Assembly (NCBI GenBank): GCA_009869945.1
Contig: WIXG01000003.1
Location: 1-64,000, forward strand
Length of the DNA: 64,000 nucleotides
DNA from: Mesaphorura yosii
Taxonomy: Eukaryota > Arthropoda > Collembola > Poduromorpha > Tullbergiidae
Direction of reading: 5' to 3'
Position numbers and translations under genes: made by a program. This document shows, one piece after another, positions 1-15,300 of this stretch. Under the pieces are notes generated by a model. That model was given only the letters and a program-made list of their open reading frames with translations, searched no databases and had not been told where the DNA came from. Position 1 is the first letter of the stretch; each line of letters begins with the position of its first letter.

Positions 1-3000
1 CAGGTGCCAACCCTGGTTTATACGCTCAGCACTACTTCGCTTTTTGCCTTTCTGCCTGCCTGCACTCGTATTAGTCCCTTCTCAATTGAAACCGAGTCGC
101 TAATGTCGCGGTCGCATATCCCGTGTGTCGCTTCTGTCTCGGGTCGCTTATGCCGGGTCGCTTATGCCGGGTCGCTTATGTCATAGAATCGAATGAATGC
201 TGCCTTCAATTTTGGAATTTATTTCCAGCAATAATGTATTACAGATAAGATGAATGACTTGACCCTTCTCCATTCGCCTGCCTGCATATAAGGACTGTTT
301 GGCTTATTAGTTGTAATGGAAGTGCTTTCTCCTGTGCCAGTGCCAGTGTGCTGCCAGCTCAGCGTGTTATTACAATTGGCTTGAGTTCGCATTACAAGCT
401 GTATAACGAGAAGCTGTTACAAGAAGAAGCTGGAAAGAACAAGAGCGTAGCCAGCCAAAGTGCATAATCTATTGCGAAATGATTTAGATATTAGAAAGCC
501 CGAGTGCCATGCCAAGTAACTGAGCTAATGCCCTGTTAGGGCGTCCAGGGCGAGGAACTTTTGTGCGTGCACCTTCCACCAGCAAAATAGAACGTTTCTA
601 GTTTCTATAATTCTTAGCAGGCTCCGCAACGCCACGAAATTCGTGTCTCTCGCTCTCGCGCTTCACACTTCCACTGCCGTGAGCAGTAGGCCGAGCCTGG
701 AACCCGCCCCGAGAGTGTAAAGAAATACATTTATTTATGATAAACGCGTTTCGCGTTTCAAACTCTTGCAAGAAGTATAAATCTTCAAAATCGAATCTGT
801 GACTAAACTAAGCTCTAATACATTATTTACATTGTAAGTAGCCTCGAGCTGAGTCACGGCTCTAGTTCCCGGCCGAGCGGCGAGCTGAGGTCTCAAGGCA
901 ATTTATATTTCATGAAACAGAGCAAGGTTACAATAGTAATGTGTCATTTCTCACAATCCAATTTAAATACCTTTCATGCCCTCTGCCTTTGTGAAGCTGT
1001 TTTCTCCATGGAGTTTGCTCGGAAGGGCAGGTTTGCTGGCAAACTGGAAACTGTGAATCTATTTCTGGCGTTCGAGCGCTCTGGCATAAGTCAATTCAAA
1101 GTCAACCAGTGAGAAATCCGACAAATGACACAGAAAGATGTATACTGAAAGTGGAATGGTGGTTTGAACAACATGAAACCCAGAAATGTCGCCCAGCAGC
1201 AAAGTGACGCAGTGAAGCAGCAAATCGCAAATCGCAAATTCCTGGAAAAGAACTTTGCCGTCCGTACCACTCGCAGCGTTTATCAGCAGCGGAGCAAATA
1301 AAATAAATAAATAAAGTTTTGCTCGACATATTTATGGAAGGTATTGATTTCTGAGATACGCGTTCACGGCAAGACGCTGCACTATCACCTAAAACTCAAA
1401 TGGCACGCCACGTGCGGCGGCTCGCCGCGATGCAGTGAGTAAAGTGGATGAGGTGTGGTTGCAAAAATAAAGGAATTCCTGTCCTGGTCTGTCTAACTAA
1501 ACTTTATCCGAGCCCAAGCCGGAGAAAGCGCAGAGCAGAGAAAAAGCGGAATATAAATTGAAAACGATCATCATCCGTGAAAAATTTATAATGCACTTAC
1601 ACTTGAGGATTCTGCTCGCTCTCGTGCGTGCGTGCGTATTTTAAGCCAGCCAAGCCACGCCACGGAATCGGAATGTATGGAAATCCTTTAATGTCTTCGC
1701 GTTCACGTGTAAGAGGAAAAGAATATTGTGCGATTGAAATCTTTTAAATAAGGAGAAATGATCTGAATACTTTCGCTTCCTTTATCTGGAAATGCCAATG
1801 CCGCGCCGTGCCGTGCAGCGTGCTCGGCTCGTTTAAGTTTATTATGAAAGGTATTTCATGCAATGCAGCGCAAAGGCAAAGCAAACACTCACATAAATAT
1901 AGGAAAAGGAAATAGGAAGCATTCTGAGAATGGCGATGGCGAATGGCGAATTTACCTAAAAGGACGGAGAAAAATGAAATTCGCATTCTCACAACAAACT
2001 GATTCGTATCTCGGTGGCATAAATGGTAGATTCAACATAAACCTCATTTCAATCTCCAATTCTCTTTTTCTTTTCTCACTGCTCGTATGCGCTTGCGTTC
2101 GCTCGTTTTATTCTCGCTGCTATTTTAATGTGTTTGGAGAAACGCACGGAACGACGAACAACGGACATAAAAAAAATTAGACACGTTGACGAAGACGATG
2201 GATTGTGTACGCAGCGCAAAGGGCCAATATTTCAGGATGCTAACTCGTAGTGGGAACATGAATGGCACAGCGCTGAGCGCGTCCTGCATTGTATACACCA
2301 TTAATAGATTGAATTCAGTTTCGTTTTCGTTCATATGCTCGGTTCCATTTGATGGACGCTTTCTCGCGTTTTTCACGGCCTTGCTCACCAAAGAACGTTT
2401 CATCTTAACTTCTACCTTGTGACTTTATCCTTCATATCGTATGCTCTGAATTTGAAAGAGATCAGAGAATGTTGCACAACTTTGTGTTGCTGTTTCGCAT
2501 TAGCCTCTGAATAGTCAGCGGCGGCGACTGATTTGTTCTGGTTTCATCTTCGTTAAATCGTCTGGGCTCCAAACTCCAATCCAAACCCAAACGGTATCTG
2601 AAAGCCGTATGGATGTGCACTCCGGTGGTGTCAGTGTCACGTTATTTCCCTCCTCATGAGTAAACAGATAAGATTCCCTTCCGGAGCCTAAAGGGACTTG
2701 CGCAGCCATTAAAGTTGATTGCTTAAGAAAAATTGCTTGGGACAAGAAAGATTGAATACAGTTTAGTATTCTACATTCTCCCAAATTCTAAATTCTCTCT
2801 GTGCTAATGCTCATGATATGGGAATTTCAACGTTGTAACGTGATACGCAGGCAGAGCTTCGGCTTCGGCTTCGCTTCGTCAGCTTCGTGGTTCGTGTACT
2901 GTAAAATTCTCTCGGGACAACTTTGAACAATAAGTAAATGTCATAGGCCTGTCTCACTAACTTCATCTGTCTATTAATTCAATCCGGATTCTGGACTCTG

Positions 3001-3304
3001 CGCGTTACTTTCACGATTGCAAACTGGAAGGCTCGTTTTGTCTTGGAAGATTAGTTGTGGCACAAGATTTCTTTCTTTGTTGGTCTCCTGTGGCCCTTCA
3101 TTCACGTTCATGTCGCTGTGCCCGTCTTCCCTTTCGTTTCGTTTCCTTCCCACTTGATTAGTATCAATTTGCACGACAATCTTTCTGTAGCAATGTACTG
3201 TACGGAAATGTTCCTCATCGGGTTCGCGACTGAATGAGAAATCGAGACCGAGCTCTTAACATAAATTCAGCATGCTAAACAGCAATTTTGTTTATTGTTT
3301 TTAG
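1..3304. other. Non-coding DNA upstream of the first recognised RNF207-like exon
   Basis: No reading frame here resembles a known protein. The next exon begins at 3305 after a TTTATTGTTTTTAG acceptor and starts in the middle of a B-box, so at least one earlier exon with the RING finger must exist. I looked for a RING-type cysteine/histidine pattern in this stretch and did not find one. It is therefore most likely intron, with the RING exon upstream of the window. The ORFs here are short and have the composition of non-coding DNA. Confidence 0.55.
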
Positions 3305-6300
3305 GGCAAGTTCTCTGCAATGGCTGCAGAGAAGAGACTCATCGTGCCAAAATGTTTTCAACACATGATATGATTCCTGTATCAAAATATTCTAAAGAAA
3401 CTCCAAAAAAGGTGAGCACGTACCCAATTTCCTAATTAGTTAATGGAAGCACGACTGGCAGAGAGAAAAGCCTGCACATTGAAGAGTGTACTCCAAAAAT
3501 TAATGTATCGTAGTCTTTAGTCTTACGGTTTCTTAATAATTGGCACGGTTTCATTCTGAGTCTTTGTATTTCTTTCCACAGTGTTCCATACACGGCGAGC
3601 AATATATCATGTTCTCAACCGTGCAGAAAGCCATGTTGTGCATCAATTGCTATCGGGATACGGCGATGGAGGCTCGACTTCATTGTGTTGACTTAGAAAC
3701 AGCCTACAGTCAAGGATGTCGGAAACTTGAACGAGCTGTCAATGTAAGTGTACTGCCAACAACCGAATCTCTTCTTGTCTTCTGCTTTCACTTTGTATTT
3801 GTACACATCAGCCTGCGAAATACCTTAACATTATCACCAGTCTGCCAATGCCAAAACCAAAGCGTAGGCATGCACGCAAACAACAACGAACAAAGCGGAG
3901 ACGTTCATTTCTCGAATTCAGTGCAGGATAAATTCAATCATTTCAACCATCCATCGTCTTCGTCTCCAAGTCTAGTCGAGTTTTCTCTGGTGTAGTCTTG
4001 GCAAGCCTAACGTGAATTGCAATGCACTCATCAATCCTGATCATCCTCCTTCAATGTATCAACCCATTTCTTTCACCAATCCCAATAGTTTTAGCTTTGC
4101 CTGGTTTGCACGCCCAGAAAATCTGAAGCAGAAGCAGATTTCACGGTTTTTACCTTCCATTTTGGTCCTGAGGGTCCAAATCCGGTCACTGACTTCATCT
4201 TTTGTGGCGTGATGCGTAAGGCGTAACGCACAACGCAAAAATTCACCATGTAGCTGTATTAGTACCACTTTCTCCACACCAATAAGTATATGAATCCAGA
4301 ATCGATAGGATTATGAGACAACATGCGGCTAGCATTGAATAAATGAAGCTGCCACACGTTCATTTTCAACAAAGCCACCTCGATCAACGTTCTTGGAGAT
4401 TTTACACCGAGACTTCCTTCTTGCTTTACTCAAGCCAAGCATACTAGCACAAGCTTCGACTCTAAACTCTGTTTTGACATGTTAACTTTCTACCGAAACA
4501 CGAAATCATATGCTTATTGTGCAGGTAATACGACGAACGCTTGTATTTATGAAAATGCAGCCTCGAAATCCTGGAATCGTCTTATTTTGCATGAATACAC
4601 TTCAAATCGTTGAAATTTGCCATTAGCGTGACAGACGACACAGTAACTTGATTGAAATCTGATTTGAAAATTCATACGAAAAGTGCAAATATGAGTTGAA
4701 ATAATCCAATGAGCGACAGATTTGACAAAATTTATGTATCGGTCTTTCAAGACAAGGAAGCGTTGGGAGAATAAGCGTAGGCAAAAGAATGTAACAGCCT
4801 CCGAACGCGCACATGTTGATTCATTATTAATATTGAGTAATAAACGTAACAGTGATCTTCTAGTGAGCGAAAGAGGTTTTAAACCTGAAAGGATCAAAGT
4901 GAGTTACAGTTCGTGTTACTTCAAATTAGTTCTATTCTTCGTCGCACCAGATTAACCGCTTTGAATCGGAATTCGGAATCCGCATAATGAAATTCCTGCC
5001 AACATGTATTTTGCATGACTTCACTTTTAATTAACTTCCGACTTCGACAAAGTCAACAACACAAACACCCTACCCGACCAGGTTTTCTCAATAAATGCCA
5101 AATATTGCTAGTTGGAGCGGCGTACTTCTTACCACACCACACCACACACATTTAATTACAACTCTTGATTTCGTGGAATGCACTACAGAAATATTTAGAC
5201 CTGCATATCATTGGACCTGTGTCGCGCCGTCGCGTCGCATCGAGTGCAAATGGCTGTTCGAATTCGAAATCGTGCTTGTGAAATCGTGAAATGAATGCTT
5301 AATTAAAAATAAAATCTGGTTCTTTCCACAGAGTCTTCGCGATCTTCAAGTCGCTGTTCGTGATGGGATAACAATGCTGAAAAATGTCCTGGAAGAGCTG
5401 CGGAGGAACTCAGATTCGGAAAAAAGTGCTGTGAATGCTGTTTGTCAAACTATTTTAGACGCTTTAGCTAAGACGCAAGAGAATTTATTACGGGATGTTG
5501 ACTGGTAAGTCGAGTTTCGCAATTCTGATTCCTGTTTAGTCGAAGAGTGTCATTATTCGGAAAGAGTCATTAATAGCTTCGAATTCAAAGATGTGGGACT
5601 AGAATTGGGTGCTTTTACTTAATACAGGCAGAATCAGAGCGATAAAAAGGTACATTAAGAACACGTAAAACGCATGCCAAATACTTGAAACATTTGAATT
5701 CGTCACGTCAAAGGAAAAAACTCAGGAAAGTCAGAATTCAGGATGATACTTTTCAGGTATTAAAGTGTCAAAAGCTGGATAGAAATATGATCACAATCTG
5801 CAGTGCGACGCCCACGCTGTTTAAAGTTCAGTTCGAGCCGAAGTTCAATTACAACACAACGCACATTCTTAAAGTAATTCATTGATTTTATAGACAAGTT
5901 AAATTTAAACCCGGAATTACGAAAGGGGCTAGACTGAATGTCAACATGTAGGTTTGAGGCTTCTTTGCGCTAATTGGTTTCAAGTGTTTATTGCCAGCGT
6001 GGGCAGCCAGTCACAGAAGAACGACGAGACGAGACAAATCAAGTTAATTCAATGTGTGTGAGCTAAACTTGCCATTGCCATTCATACAAAACCTCACCGG
6101 TTCCAGTTTCCTTACGGGGACGGTACAGCAATCATAAATAGAGCATTATCTACTAGTCTAATTTTAGAATGAGTGGCCAAACAAGCTCTTTCACGGCAAT
6201 AAGTGGTTTTCGCATTGTCATTCAGAGGATTCCGACCAAATTAAATCAGATTCCAGCATTACTGCGTCGCTGCGCTATGTCCTTGCAAAGTAGAAAGTAG

Positions 6301-9300
6301 ACAATTAAGGACGGAGTAGAGTGAAAGTAAATACGAAAATAGGACGACGAGCCCGTTTTCCGATTCTGAATCAGAATAGAAGTTGTGGGAAATTGAAACT
6401 GGAACGGAGCTGAAGAGAAGGCTTAATGAAATTAGACTAATGAAGACGCGTAGATGATATCTCAGTGGGAATTGAGTAGGAAAATTACGTGCACGAGAAG
6501 CTTCACTGTTCGAGTTCGACTCTTGAGAATGAAAATGAGTCATAAAACCCTGTGATGTGGATCTGCAGCCCATTCAACCATACATTCACCCGAACATTAG
6601 CACCGTACCGTAACAATGTGACAATATTAATGTAAAATATTCTGTCTTTTCTCTCTGCCATGAATTTTCATGTGGCAGTCAGATGGAGGCAAAGGATAAA
6701 GTGATACGAGGTCAACTCTCTCAACTCCGTGCTGTTCTACCAACCATTAAACTACATCTCACCATGTGTGCCACCATTTCCAACGCTACTAGCAAGTACG
6801 ACTTTCTGGACTTGGCGTATCCGTTGATCGACCGACTCACTGCCATCACGCACATGGGATATCCCATCAGGTCAGTACTCCGACGCGACGCTGCATTATT
6901 GCATTCCGCTTGCCATCACGCCAAGCCACGTCTCCGTCCACGATGTCTTCCTGCTTTGTGCTTTCAAATTTTTGTCAGCCTCACGACGCGTTCGTATTTC
7001 ATTTCTAAACTTTTCATTCCCACATATTCACTTTCCAGAATGTGTGCCAAGAAAAAGTTGAAACTTTTTCGTACTCGTGGTCGTGCCCGTGCCCGGGCTC
7101 GCGCTCACACTTTTACTTTCAGACAGGATTTTGTGCTGCTGAGGTTCTCGGGTTGGCTCTCGAAGTCACTAAACCAAGCTTCGCTAAGTACCTGCGTGAG
7201 TTTCAAGTTGGAATTCGTTAGGCCACCCGTCGCGTTGTGCTGAATGAAATGTTTGACACCCGACAATGGTCAGCATCAAGATCATGGTTCGATGTTGCAT
7301 GTGAACGTGAAGTGTGTCTTGCTTGCCATCCTGTCATGATTTTTGTACTTGCTTCCGTCCCTTTGTATTTGTTTTTCGTGATTCGCCACTCGCCATTCGC
7401 CGGAAGTTTCTGGAATCGATCCTGCCTGGAATTGAAACAATGAAATAACAAATTGCGAAAGGCGAAAGCCGTTGCTTGGAGGGCTTGGATTCAATTAAGC
7501 AAAGGTTGAAATGCGATGCGAGACAGTCTATGAAGGAACTCGACCTCTTTGATCTGCACGAAACAAATTAGTCTGCTCAAATGTACGCACAATTGTTATT
7601 GCCAGATGTACGATGTAAAATACAAAAATACAATGGAAGAAAGCAGGAATGATTTGGACGTCTGGACGTTTGGCGAAGAACCAGAATTTTTCCGTCTTGT
7701 TCGGAAGAGAAGAATTGAACAAATTCCAGCTGTACACGAAACATGAAGCCCAACACGATTCATGTCTTCCATGTCATGTAATATGCACGAGGCTCAGACA
7801 ATGTAACGTATTATTGTTCTTTTTCTTTAAAAGGTCCAATATTTTCTTTCAAAATTTTCTCCTTCTTGCCCAGAGTTGCGATTTGCCTTTGCGATTTGCC
7901 CGGCCTTCTTTCTTTATTGTTTCCTTTCCCATTCAGTCGACCCGCGGTGGCAGACGCTGCTCTCTCGACTGCTGATGTTGAGTGCGTTGAATTTATGATG
8001 TGCATTAGATTCAGCTCTCGCCCTTGCCTTTCCCCTGCCGTGCCCTGCTTGCTGTCTCGCGTGTTATGCTTGTCCATTGTTCCCGCATCACGAATTCAAG
8101 AGTTGTACCAAATTCTTGTTAATATCGCTCCAAGAGAACGGGGGATCATCATTGCAACTTGCGAATTGTGAATTGTAAATTCGCTGGTCCGCCGCAATTC
8201 CCTTGCGATTCAGAAATTTATTCTTGTCCGCGCTTCTTCGGACAAGATGGTCGACCACCGTAGACCAAATTATGTGAAAAGGGAAAAAACATGGTGCTTG
8301 GCCTTCCGATGAAAATAAAAATGCAAAACATACGACGCTCGCAGTTTACATTTGAATGCTCATTTTAGATTTACATTTACAAATCGTGCGCACGCTCACG
8401 TATTGTTTGGGGCTTTGACGATTTACAATTTGCAAATTCTCAACCATCTTCAAGCCATCTCAGGAGAAATGAGCTTCTTTCTCTGGTGCGCTACTGTTGC
8501 ATTTCATACGATCATCAGAAAGCGCCAGTGACAGCACCACACGAGTAAAAGTAAGAAGCAAAAACAAGAACCATTCAAGTAGTCCAAGTACAATGACACT
8601 CTACTACTGGCAATGGCGGCGGCGGCGAAGGTGGTGTTCGGTGCTCATTATGCATGATTGCTATTCCATTCCATCCTCTCCATATTTCAAACCCTGCTTG
8701 CCTGTTTCGTTGCTGCTATTCAACAATATAATATATTATTTCACTTGTTAGCAGTATTCGTATTCGTATTCCAGTGGAAGGCTACATCTCATAGCACAAA
8801 ACGTAAAATCTCGGAGTGCGAATGCGAGTGAGGAGAAGGAGTACAAGTGATAAAATTGAGATTTTATGCTTGTACACGCTGCTGTTTCTGCTTCTGCTCG
8901 TGATGACGAAAACAAATCACTTGGTCCGTGTTCTCATGTTTCGTCTCCTATTTCACATGGCTTGGATTTGGTATTTCGTATTTGGTTCATCTCCGTCGTC
9001 GTCTTGTTCATTTCGAACTGTTTGCATTCTGGATTTGGTCCTGTTCTGTATTTCGGCAAATGGCAAATTTGTACACGGTGCCTGCACTTTATCTTCTCCC
9101 GAATATCTCCCGTTTCACTAATAAAACGCTCGCTTGTTCCATTTATTCTCATGAATGACTCAATTCTTTTCAATCTGACACACGCACGAGGCAAGACGAG
9201 CCAGGCGAGTCGCGAAGACGAGTCGACGTAGAGTCCATGATTTGATGATGATGTGAGGTGCAGAATGACGTACACTACTACGACGACGGGCCAAACGAGA

Positions 9301-12300
9301 CGAGATGATGAAGTAGCAGCAGAAGCAGACGAAACACGAGAGATATGGACTTCTCTTGCGTTGGCATTGGCGTAGGCGTTCACTTTTACCTTTTCTCCAA
9401 ATTTATATCAAAATTTTCTCCTTGTTAACTCGAATTCCGTGCAGCATTCTTCTTTCGTTACAAATTCATCCGATTCGTTGACATTACATTCCTCTTCCTG
9501 TACATCTGATAGGATTTAGTTTCCTTTCATTCTATTTTTAAATTAATAAAATCCAGCGCAGCCCAGTCGCAGTCGTCTGTCTTGTCTGTACGTGTCTAGC
9601 GAGGAACAGAAAATAATGACAAAAAGGCACGCATAATAAGTGAATCTAATATAGTATCTGCTATTTCTAGTGGCACGCCGGGATGACGACTTTGAGGCTA
9701 TTTTTAGAAACAATTAAATTTCACGGAATATATTAATATATTTATATATTTCACTAATTTGCTTCGTGGGTCACAAATCAAAACAACGGACGAACCTTGA
9801 CATTTTCCACGAATAACGAATTTGCCCAGGGCTTTTTTGAAAGGCAATATTCAATTTGGAGTACAATTTATTTTAAATTGACGACATGTGCTTTGCTCGT
9901 GCTCGCGAGTTCTGACAAAAAGAGTATCATATTTGGGAGATACTTGCACACGTTCTAGTTCTCGTACTTTGACATGAGTCCGAAATTCTGATTTTGATTC
10001 CTTCCTTGAGTACGTCGAGCACGGCGCGATGGGCTTAATAATTACAAATGGTAATGACTGCCTGCTGCTATTAATAGAACTCATCAAGTGGAACAGTACG
10101 AATGGAATGAGGTCACGCATGTACTCGTACTGGTTCTGGTACTTGTGGATAGCCAGGCCTGGTAGCATGCCATTCACATGTCATACCCGCCATCCATCGC
10201 CGTCGCCCCGCAAATGCAAATTAATTAATTTCCTTTCATATGTTCATCCATGTCCGTGTCCGTGCCCATGCCCGTCCTCGACAGAGATAATTGCAAGGCA
10301 CGGCGCGTACGCGTAATGCATGCATGACACATAATGAATTTAATTGTGACAGGTGCGAGTTTGCTGCATGTCCGTGTGGCTGGTGCATGCATGCCTTCAT
10401 GAAATTATGTTTTATTTAATTCTCATTCACGAACAATGAATCGCATAATTCACTCACAAATCCTTTTGTACACGATTCGTAATTCTAATGCTAAATTATG
10501 GCTTACGCGCCTTTTCGTGCAGGGAAAGTGTGAAAACTCGTAAGGCTTTAAATTATGTGCAAAATTCCAGCGACGCGACAGAAGCCCGATGCGCTGCGAT
10601 GTGAGTTCGTTTGTTCTGCCTTTGTACGTATTTCCTTCTTAATTTACTCTCTTTCTCGCGTAACGGGTAGTACGCCGTAAGCGTAGCAGAAGAATGTCGT
10701 CGTATGAGGCATTAAAATGCTAAATGCATTTATGAATGCTTCCGCTATAAATTTTCCTAACCTGCTGCCTGCGCTCGACATTATTACATGCCTGTCTGTA
10801 CTTTCAAGCCTTTGTCTCGAGACAGTTTTGGCGTAAGTAATGCAATACACCGAACAGTGTATTGAAAGAGGACAATTCTCAGAGTGACGAGCAAATTGTG
10901 AAATCATTTGATTCTGTGAATGTGAATGTGAATACAGCGCGGTGAGAGAAAGCGAGCAGCAAAATGCAAAATCAGTGAAGTGAATCTTTCGTAAATCGTG
11001 AATATAATTCCTGTCTTTCTCTCCTTTATGACTACTTCACGTTCGCGCTGGTTTGTACCATAATTTATATATAATGCAGTGCAGTGGGCTTGGAATGAGG
11101 CTCTAAATGAGTGCCTTTCTTTTCGCTGCTTCTGCCTTGTCTGCTGCCTGACTGCCAATGCTTTGCGAATACCAATAAGGCTTGTTTAAATAGCGTCATC
11201 ACAATCCTCGGCATCATTAGCACCAGCCATCGCCACGCCGTCGCCCATCGCTTGCATCGTTACTGCCACCGCACATTTTCTGCCGAGCATATCGTTCGTG
11301 TTCAATAGCCAGCGAGCCGATTGCACAGATTCTGACTGGATTTAGATTTAGGCTTAGGCGTTTATAGAGTTAATTAAACTTTCGCGCACAAAGTATGATA
11401 TAAACGATAATCACTTGTATTAAATATTTAATGTATGAATTGCATCGAGCACTGCATTAATTTGATGTTAAAGGCCTGCTATGAGGAATGCGTCCTGAAT
11501 CGTGAGAAATCAAAACTGATTTCTTTTAGCAAAGATTGTGTATATTTTCAAGTATACTAACGGCATTGATGCTTTGCCACAAACCATCGCAAATCCTGCA
11601 AAGCTGAGGATTAAGATTAAGCTTTATTTTGTCGTGCCTACTTGATTCCTGCTTCGAATGATCAAATATTCAGTATTCAGCTTGCATTTACCGAATTTAC
11701 TATATAGTCCGCTAACTGTAGTGTCCAACGATGTTTGTCCTCCATGCTCTGCAAGCAGTGCAGTAAATTGAGCCTCGCTTTTATGCTTTCGCTTTCGCTT
11801 ACCAATACGCTGTCGATGCCTGTCGCAACAAGAATGAATGCGTAATCACTACATTAATTATTCATTGCAGGCCTGGACAAAGTAGTCAAATCAAATCTTC
11901 GTACAAGTCTGAGATTGCTCGTACCCTAGAGCCTTGGATTTCAGGAATTCATCCACAAATCACTGCCATGATGACTGGAACCGTTGCTGCAGGAAGTGCT
12001 GCGGGTGGAGGACCATCTGCTGCTGCTGCTGCTGCTTCGTCTTCTGTTGCCGCTGCATCCCAACTTCCAAAAGACTATGCTCATCCATCCATAAACTTGA
12101 CCTCAGTTGATCCCACGTTCTCCGAACCGACCTACTCACAATACTACCCAATGTCAAGATCCACCGTCACTCCCGTCATGGGCCACAAACAGGTGGCCAA
12201 ACAGGCTGCTGCCGCTGCGGGAAGTGCCAACGCAGTCTACGCTGCGCCCAGCTCAGTCGCTGCTACCGCCACGCCAAGTGGGCGCAAAACACCGTCGAAG

Positions 12301-15300
12301 CTGAAGAGTATGGCCGACTCCCTCGACGACCAGTTTGCTGCTCATTGTCGATCCTTCACAACGCATTTCACCGTAAGTAAACCTATTTCACGTTTCACCG
12401 TTTTCTACGACACGACATTACCACAAATAATACAAATTGTATACGTGGTAAAATGTAAACACGTAAACACGTAAATGCAACCTCGATTTGCACTTTGCGA
12501 TCATTCACGATTCAATTCAGCCCCAAATCACTTAAGTGCAGGTTGCATACAAGTGCGTTCAAGAATTGTAATAACTTGACGTACGCCAAACCAAGCCAGC
12601 GAAGAAAAATGATTGATGGCACAAAATCTGTCTGTCTGCAGATGCGTACGTACGCTGAATGCAGTGCAGTACTGAGAAATGTCGATTCAGCATTCGATGC
12701 GTGGAAGAATAAGAAAAATTGATGTCTTTACCGTTTTCAATCATCACTCGTGGTTCGTGGATTTCATGAAGATAAAACGTTTTCGAATGTCGAAAGTATC
12801 GACGCTTGTCGGTAAAAAGCAGCCGTGGATCCAGCCCATTCGCAATTCACGGAATAGGCTCTCAGACTCTTGTGTGCCGTAAATTTCAGTGTTCTGTCCG
12901 TGTTCAGCTTCAAGCATACGCTGTTTTATTAATTAAAAATGAAATCCGGTGCGTACGGCTCGCGTAGCTTCTGCAAGCCAGCAAAGCTAAGTGTATATGA
13001 AAAGTGACAGCTTCAAGAGCGTGCTTCATGAATCAATAATGAAGCTTCAAAGCCCTCGTGCTCGTGCCTGTGCCTTTTGGGTAGGATCGAAGCTACAAGC
13101 TCGGAAGCTGGTCTGGTTTTACTTTCTCAAGTACAGAAATTATTAGTACTGCCATCCATTTACAGCATGGTACAGCACGGCGCGGCACATCCTGATGATA
13201 AAAATGGCGTGGGCAAATTTATTACTTGCCTTTCAAATTTAGCTCAGACCGAGCCCGATCACGAAATTCTGCAGTCTCCAACACGAGTCGAGGCCTATAA
13301 CAATGTAAATCGAAGCTGTTGAGTAGCTGACTTGATTCTAAACATGGTCCAGCTCCAGATTCCGGTTTCGAGAATGAAGCTGCTTAATAAAATGGAGTGG
13401 CTGTAGTTGGTCATGCCTGCGATGTACAAAGTGTGCTTGTTCAACCGTGTGCTTGGTTGTACTGACGGCACTACTGGCCATGTTGCTACTGTTACGTTTT
13501 GGTGCTTCGCTGGCTGTGTTTGCGTTGCTCTTTATGATTGAATTGTATCTTTGACTGCCGTCTACAGTCTACAGATCTTTGGCAAATATAAAATAGCATT
13601 GATCTAGATAAGCACACGTGCGTTCAGAGCGGCAGTTCTAGTTTTCAGTTTCTAGTGCTTGGACCGATGGCGAACGCGAACTCGAACGCGAAATGTGTAC
13701 ATTACACGAACATGACCAACATACCAAACGAGACTCGAGATACTCTAGACTCAAATTGCACGCCATGCCATGCTCGATACAAACAGAGATACGAGGAGAT
13801 GAATCAAAGGTTTATTCACATGAATGATACACAGACACAGGCACACTAAATTGTTTCGATACAAATCGAACTCGAAACTCAGAGCTTAAAAGAGTTGGGC
13901 TTGAGCTGATGCTGATGCTGACGAATCCTTTCCTTTCATGATGCCAGATGAGAAAAATACAAAGAGAAAGCGAATAAGAAAAAGAAAGGCATGAAAAAGA
14001 AATGTTTTGTTTTGTCTTTTGCTGTTTGCTTGAATGAGTGCGAGTGGGAAAAGAGTGAGCAGCATTCTCGACTTATTTTCTTGTTTTTAACTTTCTTGTG
14101 CTTTGTACATTGAGTTTGCGTTTGCGTTTGCTTTTGCGTTTGTGTTCCACATTCACATTTGCTATTTGCTACTTTTATCTCATCTTGTCTATTCTCCCTG
14201 TGCTCCCGTCCGCCCGCTGTACTTTCCTTGTTTGGAAGTTGTATGGCCATCAACAACAACAAATAGCATCGTAATGGTAATGGCGCCCGTTTACGTTCAT
14301 CGGCGTACGTGAGCTTTAATTTAGAAGACATGTTTAACTCTGATACTCCGTAGAAGAAGTGATACAGCGTACGAAGATGGACATGTGAATGGAGATCGCG
14401 AATGGCCAACCATGACATCTGTCATTGTGCATTAATGATCAAGGCCCGTACAAGATTTACGCACCGCGTTACGCGTTACGCCATGCCACGCCACCGCATA
14501 CACTCCACTACACGTGTCCAGTCCGACTAGACTACGTCTTCGTCTGGCCTTGCTCGTCGTGGGAGTGTCCTTGTTTTTTCGCCTGTACTCCGTCTTCCGT
14601 TACTTCTGTTTACTGTACGGATACGATTTCAGTGTCCTTTCACATGCTCGAGCCATTTCAATCTTTCTAAACCAATTTCAGTCGCAGTTAACCGAAAACT
14701 AGTGCAAATGGCATGCGGACTTGCAAATAAGCACAGAAGCACAGAGGCCTGCCTGTGTTTATGCTTAGCTTTAGCACGGGCTCTGTGCCTGGCAGACAGG
14801 GCGCTAGAGCTGAAACTGAAGTGAAGGAGAAAGCTTTTTAAAATTGGATTGAGAATTTTAAGTTGAGCGTGCTAAACAAGACAAGTAGATTATAAGTAGA
14901 GTATGAGGACGAGTTTCTAGTGCCTGATGCTTGGTGTTGGGCTGAAAATAAATACCGCATTCAAGTTCATTCGAAGCAGTCGACAGTCGCACTGCAAAGC
15001 ACACGTCAGATCATATTTTCACTCTCATTTTGTGAAATGTCACTCACAGCCATATCCACCGACTGCCAGAGTGCGAGACGGAACAGCAACGGCTTTATTT
15101 GTTGAAATTGGTAAAGATGCCTGACTAAATCCATCTCAACTTCATGCATACAGCCTCTAATACCGCGACGGGACGAGCGCCAGACAAGGTAAAGACCAAC
15201 AGCAAGCCCATGCGAAGCGTACGTATTTGGTACGAATTGCACGTGTTGGAGATTTCTCATACCATCATCTCAGTGAAAGCAATCGTAACCAAAGCTAAGA

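Noticed and set aside
6683-7243. 186-codon ORF on the + strand
   Set aside because: Only its first 63 codons are an RNF207 exon. The rest runs past a good donor at 6871 into intron and has no family similarity.
13936-14418. 160-codon ORF on the minus strand
   Set aside because: It lies inside a large RNF207 intron, is built of low-complexity Lys/Gln/Thr runs, and shows no motif.
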